Below are positions 7,840-17,140 of a stretch of DNA of 64,000 nt, piece after piece. The position numbers and the translations under genes were made by a program. The stretch is from Sulfurimonas sp. HSL3-2. Its GTDB lineage: Bacteria > Campylobacterota > Campylobacteria > Campylobacterales > Sulfurimonadaceae. The stretch is from assembly GCF_039645965.1 (NCBI RefSeq), contig NZ_CP147917.1, forward strand, positions 124,001 to 188,000, written 5' to 3'. Below the pieces are notes generated by a model that did not search any database, was not told the DNA's origin, and saw nothing but the letters and a program-made list of their open reading frames with translations. Position 1 is the stretch's first letter; every line of letters begins with the position of its first letter.

Positions 7840-8840
7840 GTTCTAATCCTTGTCTCTGGTATATATTCTAATGCTTTTTGCGTCATTACATGTAAGATCT
7901 CTTGTTCAATGGTCTTACCGTAGGAGACGATCCCCTCTTTTACGTCGTAGGGATAAAAAGCGATATCGCTTCGTTTTAACTTTTTCATTCTCTTGAGATG
8001 TGTAGAACTCATCCTAAAACTGCCGAGTGTCAGTTGAAATAGTTTGTCAGGTTCTATTGTACAAAAAAGTTGCTCTATTAATGATGGATAGAGTTCATGA
8101 AACTCCTCGTTATAGATAACGGGATCGATACACACTCTGACTCTCCATCCTGCTTCAACTGCCTCTTTTATCGATTTTAATCTGCTCTGCAGGGAGGGAG
8201 TTTTATGCTCATAAGAGTCTATGATCTTTTGTGGAGACAGTGTCCATGCAAGCACTGTCTGTTCACTAGATGCAAGGTGTCTTATCGCTTTAAAGTTTGC
8301 ACTTTTTGTACGGATCTCCAGATGAAGGTTAGGGTTCTTCTGGGCATGCTCTATCCATGCATTTGTATGTGATGTTATCGACTCTATTGCCAATGTATCG
8401 GTATCGTAAGAGATGGCGATAAGGGTCGGCTTCTCAAGGTAGGGAGTAAGTGCATCGAAAAAGTCTGCCGTATTGACAAAAAAGACACTGTTGGCAGAGT
8501 TGTACATCCCCGAAAGATAGCAGTACTCACAGTCATACAGACAGCCGAGTATCGAAGGAGTATAAAAGAAGTTCTCATATTCAAAACCGTCGCTGTAGTA
8601 TGAACCTTCATATAAAAACGGTGCACTGCGGCGTGCCAAGATGAGGTTTTTGCTTCTGCTTTGTACGGCAAAGTCCTGATTGGGACGGTTAAACACATCT
8701 TTATAGTGCTTGATGATGATAATCTTGGATTTTGAGAACTTGGCTCTTATCTCTTTTGTTAAAGGTTCATCTAAAACGCTCTCTTCTATATAAAGATGCG
8801 AGAAAAGATCAGAGTGTGAGGGTTTTGATAAGCTGTTCAA
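7824..8840 (-). CDS. SPL-like radical SAM protein
   Basis: This protein resembles spore photoproduct lyase. The cluster-binding motif CLYDCEYC places three cysteines at about residues 100, 104 and 107, giving CxxxCxxC. The downstream SYDTDTLAIES and RVRVCIDPVIY segments match the SPL-family barrel. Spore formation is not expected here; SPL-like proteins in non-spore-formers have unknown substrates, perhaps DNA photoproducts. I choose a TTG start at 8840 (338 residues) because AAAGGAG lies 8 bases upstream; an ATG at 8876 would give 350 residues but has no clear ribosome-binding site and overlaps the preceding gene by 68 bases. Confidence 0.82.
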   Translation of the reverse strand: MNSLSKPSHSDLFSHLYIEESVLDEPLTKEIRAKFSKSKIIIIKHYKDVFNRPNQDFAVQSRSKNLILARRSAPFLYEGSYYSDGFEYENFFYTPSILGCLYDCEYCYLSGMYNSANSVFFVNTADFFDALTPYLEKPTLIAISYDTDTLAIESITSHTNAWIEHAQKNPNLHLEIRTKSANFKAIRHLASSEQTVLAWTLSPQKIIDSYEHKTPSLQSRLKSIKEAVEAGWRVRVCIDPVIYNEEFHELYPSLIEQLFCTIEPDKLFQLTLGSFRMSSTHLKRMKKLKRSDIAFYPYDVKEGIVSYGKTIEQEILHVMTQKALEYIPETRIRTWQLQ

Positions 8841-9621
8841 GATACTCGCTCCTTTGTAGTTTTGAGAGTTTTTCATCAGGCAGCTTTATGCCGCTTTCAT
8901 GTAAAGTGCCCTTTTGGTATAAAGGTTGTCCGCGGTGAAATTTGTAATAGTAGCAAGCATCGACAAACCGGTCAGACTGAGCTTTTGTCAACTGTTCAGA
9001 TATCTCTTGAATAAGTTCTTTCTCATCTGCCGTAAATATCTCACCTTTTTTGATCACATATCTTGCGGAGGATAGGACCTGCTCAAGATCCTGCATGTTT
9101 TTGGATATCAGCTCTTGTGCAAGTTCTTTTGTCACGGCTTGCGGTTCAAAATGATCGGATACGACTTTAAAAAACAGTATCTGATGAGTACGAAAAAATC
9201 TTGAAGCGGCTTTATATACCCCGTAACTTTCCATATCGGCAGGAGTCTGCAGGACATTTTCTACAGGCTCATCTACAGACAGTATATCGCTCTCTTTTAA
9301 CTGATGTTCAAAGAGGATGTCTGGAAAATAGGAGTGTTCTTTGTAGTTTATCTTGTGGATAAGCAGAGCCTCGCCTATCTTAAAATTTTTTGGAGCAGCA
9401 CAGATACCGATGTTTACAAGCAGATCATTTTCATTGGGCGGGCAATGCCCTAAAAGAGCACTTGTCGCCATCATCGCGTTGAGGATGCCCATTCCGCTAA
9501 TGATGAGTTTTATCTCTTCGTTTTCAAATAGAGTAAAGGGCAGAGAATGAACTCTTTTTAACCTGTATTTCTCTACAATAGGTCTGGCTTCGGCACTGAG
9601 TGCGGCTACAATATATAACAT
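8809..9621 (-). CDS. Nucleoside phosphorylase/nucleosidase-like protein with an extra C-terminal region
   Basis: A 270-residue protein. The first ~190 residues resemble the PNP/UDP phosphorylase superfamily (MTA/SAH nucleosidase, futalosine hydrolase): MLYIVAALSAEARPIV at the start with the usual Glu, IISGMGILNAMMAT, LLVNIGICAAPKNFKIGEAL and ESYGVYKAASRF near 150. SFDHFEP is replaced by VVSDHFEP, which keeps the ribose/purine-site Asp. The remaining 80 residues are charged and helical and are not part of the core enzyme. The substrate is uncertain. Its 3' end overlaps the radical SAM gene downstream, suggesting coupling. Confidence 0.7.
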   Translation of the reverse strand: MLYIVAALSAEARPIVEKYRLKRVHSLPFTLFENEEIKLIISGMGILNAMMATSALLGHCPPNENDLLVNIGICAAPKNFKIGEALLIHKINYKEHSYFPDILFEHQLKESDILSVDEPVENVLQTPADMESYGVYKAASRFFRTHQILFFKVVSDHFEPQAVTKELAQELISKNMQDLEQVLSSARYVIKKGEIFTADEKELIQEISEQLTKAQSDRFVDACYYYKFHRGQPLYQKGTLHESGIKLPDEKLSKLQRSEYLEQLIKTLTL

Positions 9622-9667
9622 AACAATATTTTAGCGTATTGCTCTTTTAAAATAGATTTTTTTTTGC

Positions 9668-9673
9668 TATACT
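9668..9673 (+). promoter_or_regulatory. Candidate -10 element for the SRP RNA gene
   Basis: TATACT preceded by TGC (extended -10, TGcTATACT) lies about 45-50 bases upstream of the folded SRP RNA core. Between them is an imperfect inverted repeat, AGCGTTGAAAAC to GTTTTGAACGCT (9687-9722), with one mismatch. Weak evidence; the -35 region is not clear. Confidence 0.35.
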
Positions 9674-9716
9674 TTCACTCTCAAAAGCGTTGAAAACATA
9701 ATCTGCTTTGTGTTTT

Positions 9717-9830
9717 GAACGCTCTCCTTTAGACCTGTGCAATGGCATTTTAGGGTAATGTGTCAGGGTAGGAATACAGCAGCACGCTTTGATTTGCTAT
9801 GTGCCGCAGGTATCTGGAGGGGAGTACTTC
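9717..9830 (+). ncRNA. ffs: Signal recognition particle RNA (4.5S, small bacterial type)
   Basis: The segment has the domain IV core of bacterial SRP RNA: GTGTCAGG-GTA-GGAA-TAC-AGCAGCAC, which folds as a hairpin with the GGAA tetraloop and the asymmetric internal loop that binds Ffh. Successive outer helices close around it: GGCAT with ATGTGCC, ACCTG with CAGGT, and CTCTCC with GGAGGGGAG. This gives a single hairpin of about 110 bases, the usual size outside Firmicutes. The ends are estimated from the outermost pairing and may be off by about ten bases. Confidence 0.88.
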
Positions 9831-9924
9831 TTCAAATAAAAAAACCACACTTAAAAATCACAGTAAGCTTCTTTTATACTTTTTATTGATATTATCATAT
9901 CAAGTTCGATGTGAAGGATATAAA

Positions 9925-12900
9925 CTGAAGTTCTTAGTTATACTGTTTTTCCTTTTTACTACACTTTTTAGCAATGAACTGACTAAAGTGACGCTGCAGT
10001 TAAAATGGCGGAACCAATTTCAGTTTGCCGGTTACTATATGGCAAAAGAGAAAGGCTACTATAAAGAACTCGGACTAGATGTGGATATCAGAGAGCTGGA
10101 GTTTGGCGATGATGTCATAAAAAAAGTGATGACGGGAGAAGCTGACTTCGGAATAGGTGATTCATCCGCTCTTTTATATAATGCAAACCACGACCTGAAT
10201 CTGCTTTTTTTACTGGCTGCTTACCAGACATCACCCGCGGTACTTGTTACAGATGTGAGTATTAAAAAGATCTCAGACCTTAAAAATAAGAAGATAATCT
10301 TTAATAACGGTGAGATCGATAACGCATCGATAGACTCTATGCTTTACGCAAACGGTATTACCCAAAACGATTATACAGAAGTGGCCAATCGTTTTAGAGT
10401 GGACGACCTTATTACGCATAAAGCGGATGCGATGATCATCTATGCATCCAATGAACCTTATACCCTGAAAAAAAGAGGCTTTAAGTATAATCTTTTTGAT
10501 CCTAGTGATTACGGTTACGAGTTTTATGATGATCTTCTTTTTACATCAAGCAGTTACGCAAAAAAATATCCAAAAATCGTGAACAGGTTTTATGCAGCGT
10601 CCATCAAAGGATGGGAGTATGCTTTTAGTCATATCGATGAGACTATCGATGTGATCTTGAAAAAGTACAATACACAGTTAAAGACCAGAGATGCGTACCG
10701 TTATGAGGCAGATGTACTTAAGAAGCTGGCTTATAAAGGCGGCGTAAAGTTTGGTGAGATAAATCAAAAACGTTTCACTGAGATACGAAAGACATACGAC
10801 AGCTTAGGTTTTATTGATAGATTCGCATCGCTGCAAGATGATATATTTGTACCCAAAGAGATGATGAACAGGAACTTGACCAAATCGGAGTCAGTCTATA
10901 TTCATGAAAAACGCACAGTATCGATGTGTGTCAATTCCGATATGATGCCCCTTGGAACCATCAAAGATAATCAGTACATCGGTATAGAATCCGATATTAT
11001 GGATCTGATTGAAAAACAGACAGGACTGATTTTTAAACCGATAGTAACGAAGAATTTAGAGGAATCTTTGGAGTTTGTAAAACGAAAAAGATGCGATATC
11101 CTGCCTTTTATTATTAAAACAGATGAAAACCGAAAGTATATGAACTTTACATCTCCGATCATGGATATCAAGATATCCTTCGCAACAAAATCAGATAAGC
11201 CTTTTATAAATGATATCTCGAACTTAAACGGTAAAACGGTGGGTATAGTACAAGGCAGCGGGATAGAGTCAAAAATAGCTTTTAAATATCCGAAGATAAA
11301 CATCGTTGAGGTCGAAAATCTAAGAGATGGATTCAAAAAAGTATTGGATAATGAATTATATGCGATGGCAGACTCTACTATGCGCTTGAACTATCTGATA
11401 GATAATGATCATATCGGCAAGATAAGTGTTTCGGGACAGTTCCCGGATGTAACACATTTGACTATCGGTGTCAGAGATGATGACTTTCCCCTTTACTCTA
11501 TACTTGATAAAGCCGTTGACTCCATAAATGAAAAACAAACATTAAATATATACAACAAATGGAACAGAGTCGATGAAAAGAAGGTCGATAAAAATAAGCT
11601 TGTCTATAATATTATAGCTGTCGCGACTTTCATTATTTTACTTCTCTTTTTTATATCTATCAGGCTGAACCTAAAGTTAAAAAGAAATCTGCGAGAGCAT
11701 CATCAGATGTTAAAAACTTTCGACAAAAACGTTATTGCCGTCGTTGTTAATCTAGATGGTTATATTGTTCATGTAAGCCAAGCCTTTATTGAAGTAAGCG
11801 GCTACAAAGAAAAAGAACTCATAGGTTCAAAGTTTTTAAAGTTTGTCCATAATGAGAATAAGAAAGAGATCTTCGAGAATATCATGGAAGCAGTGATATA
11901 TGAGGACCCATATAAAATAGAGTTTGAAAATATCAAAAAAAACGGTGATGTCTATTGGACAGAGGTAGTCTTTATCCCAGAGATCGTAGGTCACAGCTTA
12001 GTCGGATTCAATGCCATAATGCATGATATCACATTAAAAAAAGAGATAGAGCATATAAGTAAAAACCTTGAGCATATAGTCGAGATAAGGACACAAGAAC
12101 TTCTTGATAAGAACCGTGAGATAGAACATATACTGGATACCACGATGGAAGGGATACTGATCTTTCATAATGCTATATGTATCAATGTCAACAGATCTGC
12201 AATGGAGCTGGGCGGATACAGATCAAAAACCGATCTGATAGGTCATGCAATAGAAGAGTTTGTAACAGATGAGTATAAAGAGCTTGTTAAAAAAAATATG
12301 GAAGAAAACTATACAAAGCCCTATGAGATAATGGGAATTAAAAAAGACGGTTCGACTATGCCCTGTCTGGTAAAAGGGCATAGTTTTGAGATAAACGGAA
12401 GAGCTTTACGCATCACGACATTTATCGACCTGACAAATATCAAAGAGAAAGAAGCCGAGCTCCTTGAAGTACAAAAAGAGCTGCAGGAACAAGCCCATAA
12501 AGACTATTTGACAGGTCTTTACAACAGACGGTATTTTGCAGAGCTCGCTCAAAACTATATGGAACTCTTTCATAGGGAGCGTAAAGAGGCTTGTATCATG
12601 ATGATCGATATCGATTTTTTCAAAAACATCAATGATACATTTGGGCATGCAGAGGGTGATAAGGTTATAAAACGTCTTGTTGAAGCACTTGTAGAGCATA
12701 CAAGACATAGTGATATTATCGCACGTTTCGGCGGAGAGGAGTTTGTCGTCTTACTACCGAATACCGGAGTAAAAAATGCTCTGAGTCTGGCACAGAAGAT
12801 AAGAAAAAATGTAGAAGCGTTAGAAGTCGTTTCAGACACTAAAGAGCTTATCAAGTTTACTATAAGTATAGGTGTTGCCGAGATAAGTTTTGATGATAAC

Positions 12901-12987
12901 AATATAGAAAGCTCTATAAAAAGGTCAGATGACGCACTTTATAAAGCAAAAAACAGCGGAAGGAACAGAGTAGAGATGAGTGACTAA
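9925..12987 (+). CDS. Periplasmic-sensor diguanylate cyclase (NMT1/SBP_bac_3-PAS-PAS-GGDEF)
   Basis: About 1020 residues. After a signal peptide (KFLVILFFLFTTLFS) come an NMT1/THI5-like binding domain (about 15-292), an SBP_bac_3-like domain (327-545, with TVGIVQGSG), a membrane helix (558-582), two PAS domains (592-705 and 728-842) and a GGDEF domain (855-1015) with RFGGEEF at about 934-940. It should make c-di-GMP in response to small periplasmic ligands; the first domain resembles pyrimidine/taurine-type binding proteins. The best start is CTG at 9925, with GAAGGA six bases upstream and the signal peptide directly after. The only upstream in-frame ATG (9799) lies inside the SRP RNA; a TTG at 9886 is the other option. 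Confidence 0.85.
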   Translation: MKFLVILFFLFTTLFSNELTKVTLQLKWRNQFQFAGYYMAKEKGYYKELGLDVDIRELEFGDDVIKKVMTGEADFGIGDSSALLYNANHDLNLLFLLAAYQTSPAVLVTDVSIKKISDLKNKKIIFNNGEIDNASIDSMLYANGITQNDYTEVANRFRVDDLITHKADAMIIYASNEPYTLKKRGFKYNLFDPSDYGYEFYDDLLFTSSSYAKKYPKIVNRFYAASIKGWEYAFSHIDETIDVILKKYNTQLKTRDAYRYEADVLKKLAYKGGVKFGEINQKRFTEIRKTYDSLGFIDRFASLQDDIFVPKEMMNRNLTKSESVYIHEKRTVSMCVNSDMMPLGTIKDNQYIGIESDIMDLIEKQTGLIFKPIVTKNLEESLEFVKRKRCDILPFIIKTDENRKYMNFTSPIMDIKISFATKSDKPFINDISNLNGKTVGIVQGSGIESKIAFKYPKINIVEVENLRDGFKKVLDNELYAMADSTMRLNYLIDNDHIGKISVSGQFPDVTHLTIGVRDDDFPLYSILDKAVDSINEKQTLNIYNKWNRVDEKKVDKNKLVYNIIAVATFIILLLFFISIRLNLKLKRNLREHHQMLKTFDKNVIAVVVNLDGYIVHVSQAFIEVSGYKEKELIGSKFLKFVHNENKKEIFENIMEAVIYEDPYKIEFENIKKNGDVYWTEVVFIPEIVGHSLVGFNAIMHDITLKKEIEHISKNLEHIVEIRTQELLDKNREIEHILDTTMEGILIFHNAICINVNRSAMELGGYRSKTDLIGHAIEEFVTDEYKELVKKNMEENYTKPYEIMGIKKDGSTMPCLVKGHSFEINGRALRITTFIDLTNIKEKEAELLEVQKELQEQAHKDYLTGLYNRRYFAELAQNYMELFHRERKEACIMMIDIDFFKNINDTFGHAEGDKVIKRLVEALVEHTRHSDIIARFGGEEFVVLLPNTGVKNALSLAQKIRKNVEALEVVSDTKELIKFTISIGVAEISFDDNNIESSIKRSDDALYKAKNSGRNRVEMSD

Positions 12988-13211
12988 TCTTCTCTGTATT
13001 TAGAGATCCCGCAAGGCTGGTTCGGAGTCGGAGGATGCTCTTTTAAATATGTGAGATCCTCTAAGGTCTGCGTGAGTACTTTTTTTTGCTGCAACAGAGG
13101 AAGCATGATATTGTCCTTCTCTTTTAAAGAGAGTTTCATATTTAAAAGTGTCGCTTCGACTTCTGCGTCGAGTTCTTTGAGTGCTAATTGTATATATTCT
13201 ATTGATTTCAT
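12984..13211 (-). CDS. Conserved small helical protein
   Basis: A 75-residue protein, MKSIEYIQLALKELDAEVEA onward, strongly charged and predicted helical or coiled-coil up to the Pro-rich tail HPPTPNQPCG. I do not recognise a family. It overlaps the end of the convergent diguanylate cyclase gene by 4 bases and lies 13 bases after rnhB on the same strand, so it is probably the last gene of the kinase-rnhB transcript. The frame is intact and codon use matches neighbours, so I treat it as real. Confidence 0.6.
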   Translation of the reverse strand: MKSIEYIQLALKELDAEVEATLLNMKLSLKEKDNIMLPLLQQKKVLTQTLEDLTYLKEHPPTPNQPCGISKYRED

Positions 13212-13224
13212 AAACGGGATTATA

Positions 13225-13770
13225 TCAAAATAGTGTCGGCTCTAAAGCTTTTATCTTGTAAGTTTTTCTATGTGCGTCGCAGTAGCCGTGTTTTTTTATC
13301 ATCTCTACATGATAAGCAGTTCCATAACCTTTGTGCGCAGCAAAGCCATACTCCGGATAGCTCCTATCGAGTTCAAGCATATCGATGTCATGTGCGACTT
13401 TTGCCAAGATGGATGCCGCACTTACCTCCGGTATCGTCGCATCAGCTTTAATGAGCGTTTCTAGATTTTTTACGCCAAAGCTGCTGTTTCCGTCGAAAAG
13501 ATATCTGGAAGCTTCTATATTTTGTATGATCTCTTTTAGACCTGTCGTTATACACATCGATATCCCGATCTCATCTATTTTCGCAGCAGAGAACTTCACT
13601 ATATGGTATGTCGAGTTCTGAACTATCTTTTCATAAAGCTCTTCACGTCTTTTTGCCGTTAGTTTTTTCGAGTCGTTTAAACCGTCGATCGCAGTATGTA
13701 AAACACATCCCGCCATCACCAGATCACCGGCGATCGGCCCGCGTCCTGCTTCATCTATCCCGCATAACAT
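13225..13770 (-). CDS. rnhB: Ribonuclease HII
   Basis: RNase HII cleaves the RNA strand of RNA/DNA hybrids and removes single ribonucleotides from DNA. The 181-residue protein starts MLCGIDEAGRGPIAGD, giving the first two catalytic acids (Asp, Glu) in the GIDEAGRG motif. The LNDSKKL motif follows near residue 33, IPEVSAASILAKVAHD supplies the later acidic residues, and it ends H-GYGT...HR-type: AHKGYGTAYHVEMIKKHG then HRKTY. The ATG overlaps the stop codon of the upstream kinase gene (TGATG), so translation is likely coupled; a TTG one codon earlier is possible. Confidence 0.95.
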   Translation of the reverse strand: MLCGIDEAGRGPIAGDLVMAGCVLHTAIDGLNDSKKLTAKRREELYEKIVQNSTYHIVKFSAAKIDEIGISMCITTGLKEIIQNIEASRYLFDGNSSFGVKNLETLIKADATIPEVSAASILAKVAHDIDMLELDRSYPEYGFAAHKGYGTAYHVEMIKKHGYCDAHRKTYKIKALEPTLF

Positions 13771-15359
13771 CAAATCTCTTCTGCCTCTTTTGGAATTTTT
13801 GGAAGATACACTTCAAAAAGTGCACCGTTTGCATGATTTGACGGGACTATTTTTCCGCCGTGATCATCTATGATACGTTTTGCGACATTCAGACCTATGC
13901 CGATCCCGCCCTCTTCTTTATGACTTTGAAACGGATCAAAAATCTTTGGCAGTATCTCTTTGTCGATCCCGCCGCCTGTGTCTTTAAAGCGAATAATAAC
14001 ATCTTCATCTGTCTCTTCAAAGGTGATCTGAAGAGATCGCTGTTCAAAATCATCTATCATTTTCAGAGCATCGAGAGCATTGTTTATTATAATGATAAAA
14101 ACCTGTTCTATTCTTTGTTTTTGTACAATAGCTCTAAAATTATATTTTTCTTTATTCATACCGACTTCAAAGAGTCTGTCTTGAACATATATTTTAGATA
14201 TCTGTTTGGCTTTATTGCATGCCAGCGTCAATGCGGTGATCAAACATGTGTAGATATTTGTAGAAGCAGGGGACTCAGATGTTTTAACAGCCATCTCTCT
14301 CATAGATTCTACGATACTGGCTATCCTGTTGACACCGTTTAGGATGGTCTCGATATCCTCCTGCAGGTAAGCCTTTTGCTTAACACCGTCGTCTAAGCTG
14401 GCAATATCGCCAAGCATGATCTCCAAGTTTCCTTTGATATAGGTCAAAGGAGTATTTATCTCATGAGTGATCCCGGCTGCCATCTTCCCTATGGTAGCAA
14501 ACTTCTCTTCACGGATATTCTCCTCTTCACGCTCTTTGAGAAGTTTCGTGTTTTTACTGATCTCCTCTTTGATACACTCTTTTAAGTACTCTTCATGAAG
14601 ATACAGATCTGTAATATCCTGTCTTAGAGCAATATACTCGATGATCTCATCGTTCTCGTCAAGGATCGGTACGATTACGGAGTATTCATAATATATATCA
14701 CCGTTTTTTTTGAGGTTTTTGATCCTTCCTTTCCATACCTGCTTACGGGTTATTGTTTCCCACATATTTTTATAGATCTCATTGTTGGTGTCTGGATGTC
14801 TGACGATATTGTGCTTTTTACCTATAAGCTCCTCTTTGCTGTACCCGGACATGTAGCTAAAAGAGTCGTTTACATATGTAATTACACCTTCCGGATCTGT
14901 TTTTGTTACCGAAGCACTGGCATCTATCGCTCCCTTGTACTCCTCTAAAAGTTTATGTTTGTTTTTGAGGTGTTTATGAAGCAGTGCGCGTTTTGAAAGT
15001 TTATCTATCAGTTTAATGAGTTTGGGTGCTTTTATTGGTTTGAAGATATAGCCGTCGATCCCGATATTGATCGATCTTTCCAAGATATCTATCTGCTCCA
15101 CGGCAGTTATAAGTACGATCGGAATATCTTGATTATACTCTTTGATCTTCTCAGCCATATCCAAGCCGTTCATCTTAGGCATATAGTAGTCTGACAGGAT
15201 GATATCGGGATGGTGTTCGCGGTACATCTGAAGTCCCTCTTCACCATTTTTTGCAGTATATACCTTTTTAAAAGGTATTTGATTTAAGATCTTGAGTATC
15301 TGGTCTCGTATCAGATCATGATCTTCTACAAGTAAAGCTGTTAGACTGTTTTCACACAT
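13770..15359 (-). CDS. Response regulator-PAS-histidine kinase hybrid
   Basis: A 529-residue cytoplasmic signalling protein. Residues 5-125 form a receiver domain with Asp57 (ILSDYYMP) as phosphate acceptor and a conserved Lys in FKPIKAPK. A PAS domain with PAC follows (about 140-255; EGVITYVNDSFSYMSGYS). Then comes a HisKA-type region with His299 in THEINTPLTYIKGN, an N box (IIIINNALDAL) and G boxes (FKDTGGGIDKE, GGIGIGLNVAKRIIDDHGG). There are no membrane segments. The next gene upstream is a stand-alone receiver two bases away, so both likely belong to one phosphorelay with the chemoreceptor upstream. The input signal is unknown; PAS could bind a cofactor. Confidence 0.9.
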   Translation of the reverse strand: MCENSLTALLVEDHDLIRDQILKILNQIPFKKVYTAKNGEEGLQMYREHHPDIILSDYYMPKMNGLDMAEKIKEYNQDIPIVLITAVEQIDILERSINIGIDGYIFKPIKAPKLIKLIDKLSKRALLHKHLKNKHKLLEEYKGAIDASASVTKTDPEGVITYVNDSFSYMSGYSKEELIGKKHNIVRHPDTNNEIYKNMWETITRKQVWKGRIKNLKKNGDIYYEYSVIVPILDENDEIIEYIALRQDITDLYLHEEYLKECIKEEISKNTKLLKEREEENIREEKFATIGKMAAGITHEINTPLTYIKGNLEIMLGDIASLDDGVKQKAYLQEDIETILNGVNRIASIVESMREMAVKTSESPASTNIYTCLITALTLACNKAKQISKIYVQDRLFEVGMNKEKYNFRAIVQKQRIEQVFIIIINNALDALKMIDDFEQRSLQITFEETDEDVIIRFKDTGGGIDKEILPKIFDPFQSHKEEGGIGIGLNVAKRIIDDHGGKIVPSNHANGALFEVYLPKIPKEAEEI

Positions 15360-15361
15360 TC

Positions 15362-15736
15362 TTAAGCTTTAAGCATATCTTCTATCTTTTTACCAAGTGC
15401 ACTAAGAGAAGAAAAAGGTTTCATTATGTAATTCGTCGCACCTTTTCTATGGGCATTAAGAACCTTGTCAAGAGTAGAGTAGGCAGTCATCATAAGTACT
15501 TTAACATCAGGGTTCTTTTCTAAGAGTTTCGGCAGTGCATCCAAACCGTTCATCTGAGGCATCATAATGTCAAGTAAGACCAGATCGGTGTCTTGCGGCA
15601 GTGAGGATATTGCCGTTAAAGGGTTGTTGAATGTTTTCACCCTGTAATTTCCTTCACGTGTAAAGTATTTTTCCAACATAGTCAAAATATCGTTTTCATC
15701 ATCTATGATAACGATCAGTTTATCTTTGTTACTCAT
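15362..15736 (-). CDS. CheY-like single-domain response regulator
   Basis: A 124-residue receiver with no output domain. The acidic pair is in IIDDENDI, the phospho-acceptor Asp56 is in LVLLDIMMPQMNG, a Thr/Ser switch is in MMTAYSTLDKV, and the Lys is in YIMKPFSSL. It lies 11 bases after the chemoreceptor gene and 2 before the hybrid kinase on the same strand. Inference: it relays phosphate within this locus. It is not assigned to CheY itself because the flagellar-switch CheY is normally elsewhere in this group. Confidence 0.88.
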   Translation of the reverse strand: MSNKDKLIVIIDDENDILTMLEKYFTREGNYRVKTFNNPLTAISSLPQDTDLVLLDIMMPQMNGLDALPKLLEKNPDVKVLMMTAYSTLDKVLNAHRKGATNYIMKPFSSLSALGKKIEDMLKA

Positions 15737-15747
15737 ATTTCACTCCA

Positions 15748-17061
15748 TCAGTTAAATAGTTTTTTCGCAGCTTCATGCATTACGACTTCGCTTCTTTGTT
15801 CTACAAGTTCGTCAAGATATTTGAACACATCGTGACTTGCATTTTCAATCGCAGTTATGCGCTCTTCAATGATCTCTTTGGAACACAGGACTTTATCCTT
15901 TCCACACTCGTTAGCAAGCAGGTTTGCCTGTTCGTGCACGATCGCATGCGGCTTTTCGAGTTTTGGATATGAAGGCATATTGGCAAAGTTCTCTTTCCCG
16001 ACACCTTCTGTGTACCATTTCCCAAGACGGCACTCTTTATGCGAAGAGGCTTTAAAGTTGTTATTTTCGCCGAAGATCAGGGCATACACATTATGTTTGT
16101 ATATGACATGGTCGATCTTTGCTAAAGATGTAAATATCTTATCGCTGATATGTTCGACTTCATACTGGTTACGGGATGCATTTTTCTCAAATGATTTTAT
16201 CTTGATATTAAGGTCTTCTATCTTCTCTTTTGTATCAATGACGATCCTGCTTACTTCGCTTGTAGTAGTTTCTGCCTGATCCGTCTCTTGCTGCATCGCT
16301 TTAACGACTAAAGATATCTCTTTTGTAGCTGTCTGGGTTTTTTCGGCAAGTTTTCTGACTTCATCTGCAACTACGGCAAATCCTCGTCCGTGCTCACCCG
16401 CACGTGCCGCTTCGATAGCAGCATTTAATGCAAGCAGATTCGTCTGGTCTGCGATATCTTGGATAAGAGTCACTACTGTCGAGATCTCTGTGCTTCTTTC
16501 ATTTAATGAACGCATACCGTGCATATTTTCCTGCATGTTTACATTTAATATATCCATCGCATCGGATGATTGTCCTATAAGTACCAATCCCTCTTTAGAC
16601 TCATCTGCGATCTGTGAAGATTCGCCTTTCATCACTTTCAGTTCTTCGAGCATCTGAGAAAATGTTTTTTGGGTATCTGCAAGGGCAAGAGTAATAGCTT
16701 GTTGATGGAGACCTAAAATATTGCTGTCTCTCGTATCTCTCATATCGCTCTTAGTTATCACATAAAATGTGATATCACCGTTTTTGAGTTTACGGGAAGC
16801 CACTTTACCCGTACACTCATTGAGTTCGATAATAGTGTTGTCTTTTTTAAGTTCTTTTGCCAACATATCGAAATCTTTTATGTTTGCAGAGGCTTTTTCA
16901 TTCTGAAACAGTGAGTTTCCATTTTTGTCCAAAGCAACTAACATCTCCTCCTGAGAGAAGTTTGCAGCTTCTTTGTAAAACTCTAACTCTTTTTCAAGGG
17001 ATGCGATCCTGCCCTCGAGGTCTTCGATTTTTTTAACATCATTTTTAGCTGAAAAAAACAT
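15748..17061 (-). CDS. Cytoplasmic methyl-accepting chemotaxis protein with C-terminal CZB zinc domain
   Basis: A 437-residue soluble chemoreceptor with no transmembrane helix. A coiled coil at the N-terminus ([18 protein letters not shown]) and a short PAS-like input region ([15 protein letters not shown]) precede the highly conserved signalling tip ([32 protein letters not shown] in pieces, about 205-240). Near 320-395 is a CZB domain: His in [19 protein letters not shown], and [10 protein letters not shown], giving the His3-Cys zinc site. CZB receptors in Helicobacter (TlpD) and related bacteria sense oxidants such as HOCl or zinc. It heads the operon containing the receiver and hybrid kinase genes. 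Confidence 0.92.
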   Translation of the reverse strand: MFFSAKNDVKKIEDLEGRIASLEKELEFYKEAANFSQEEMLVALDKNGNSLFQNEKASANIKDFDMLAKELKKDNTIIELNECTGKVASRKLKNGDITFYVITKSDMRDTRDSNILGLHQQAITLALADTQKTFSQMLEELKVMKGESSQIADESKEGLVLIGQSSDAMDILNVNMQENMHGMRSLNERSTEISTVVTLIQDIADQTNLLALNAAIEAARAGEHGRGFAVVADEVRKLAEKTQTATKEISLVVKAMQQETDQAETTTSEVSRIVIDTKEKIEDLNIKIKSFEKNASRNQYEVEHISDKIFTSLAKIDHVIYKHNVYALIFGENNNFKASSHKECRLGKWYTEGVGKENFANMPSYPKLEKPHAIVHEQANLLANECGKDKVLCSKEIIEERITAIENASHDVFKYLDELVEQRSEVVMHEAAKKLFN

Positions 17062-17140
17062 AAAGCGAATCCTAATTTAAAAAAAATTTTTGTATTGTAA
17101 CCTATTTATATCTATTATTGGTAACAATTTTAGTTATTTT

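Noticed and set aside
7824-8876. ATG 8876 as start of the radical SAM gene
   Set aside because: It lacks a ribosome-binding site, while TTG 8840 has AAAGGAG at ideal distance; kept as an alternative only.
9799-9924. Reading the diguanylate cyclase from ATG 9799
   Set aside because: This ATG lies in the SRP RNA helix, has no fitting ribosome-binding site and would put 42 residues before a typical signal peptide.
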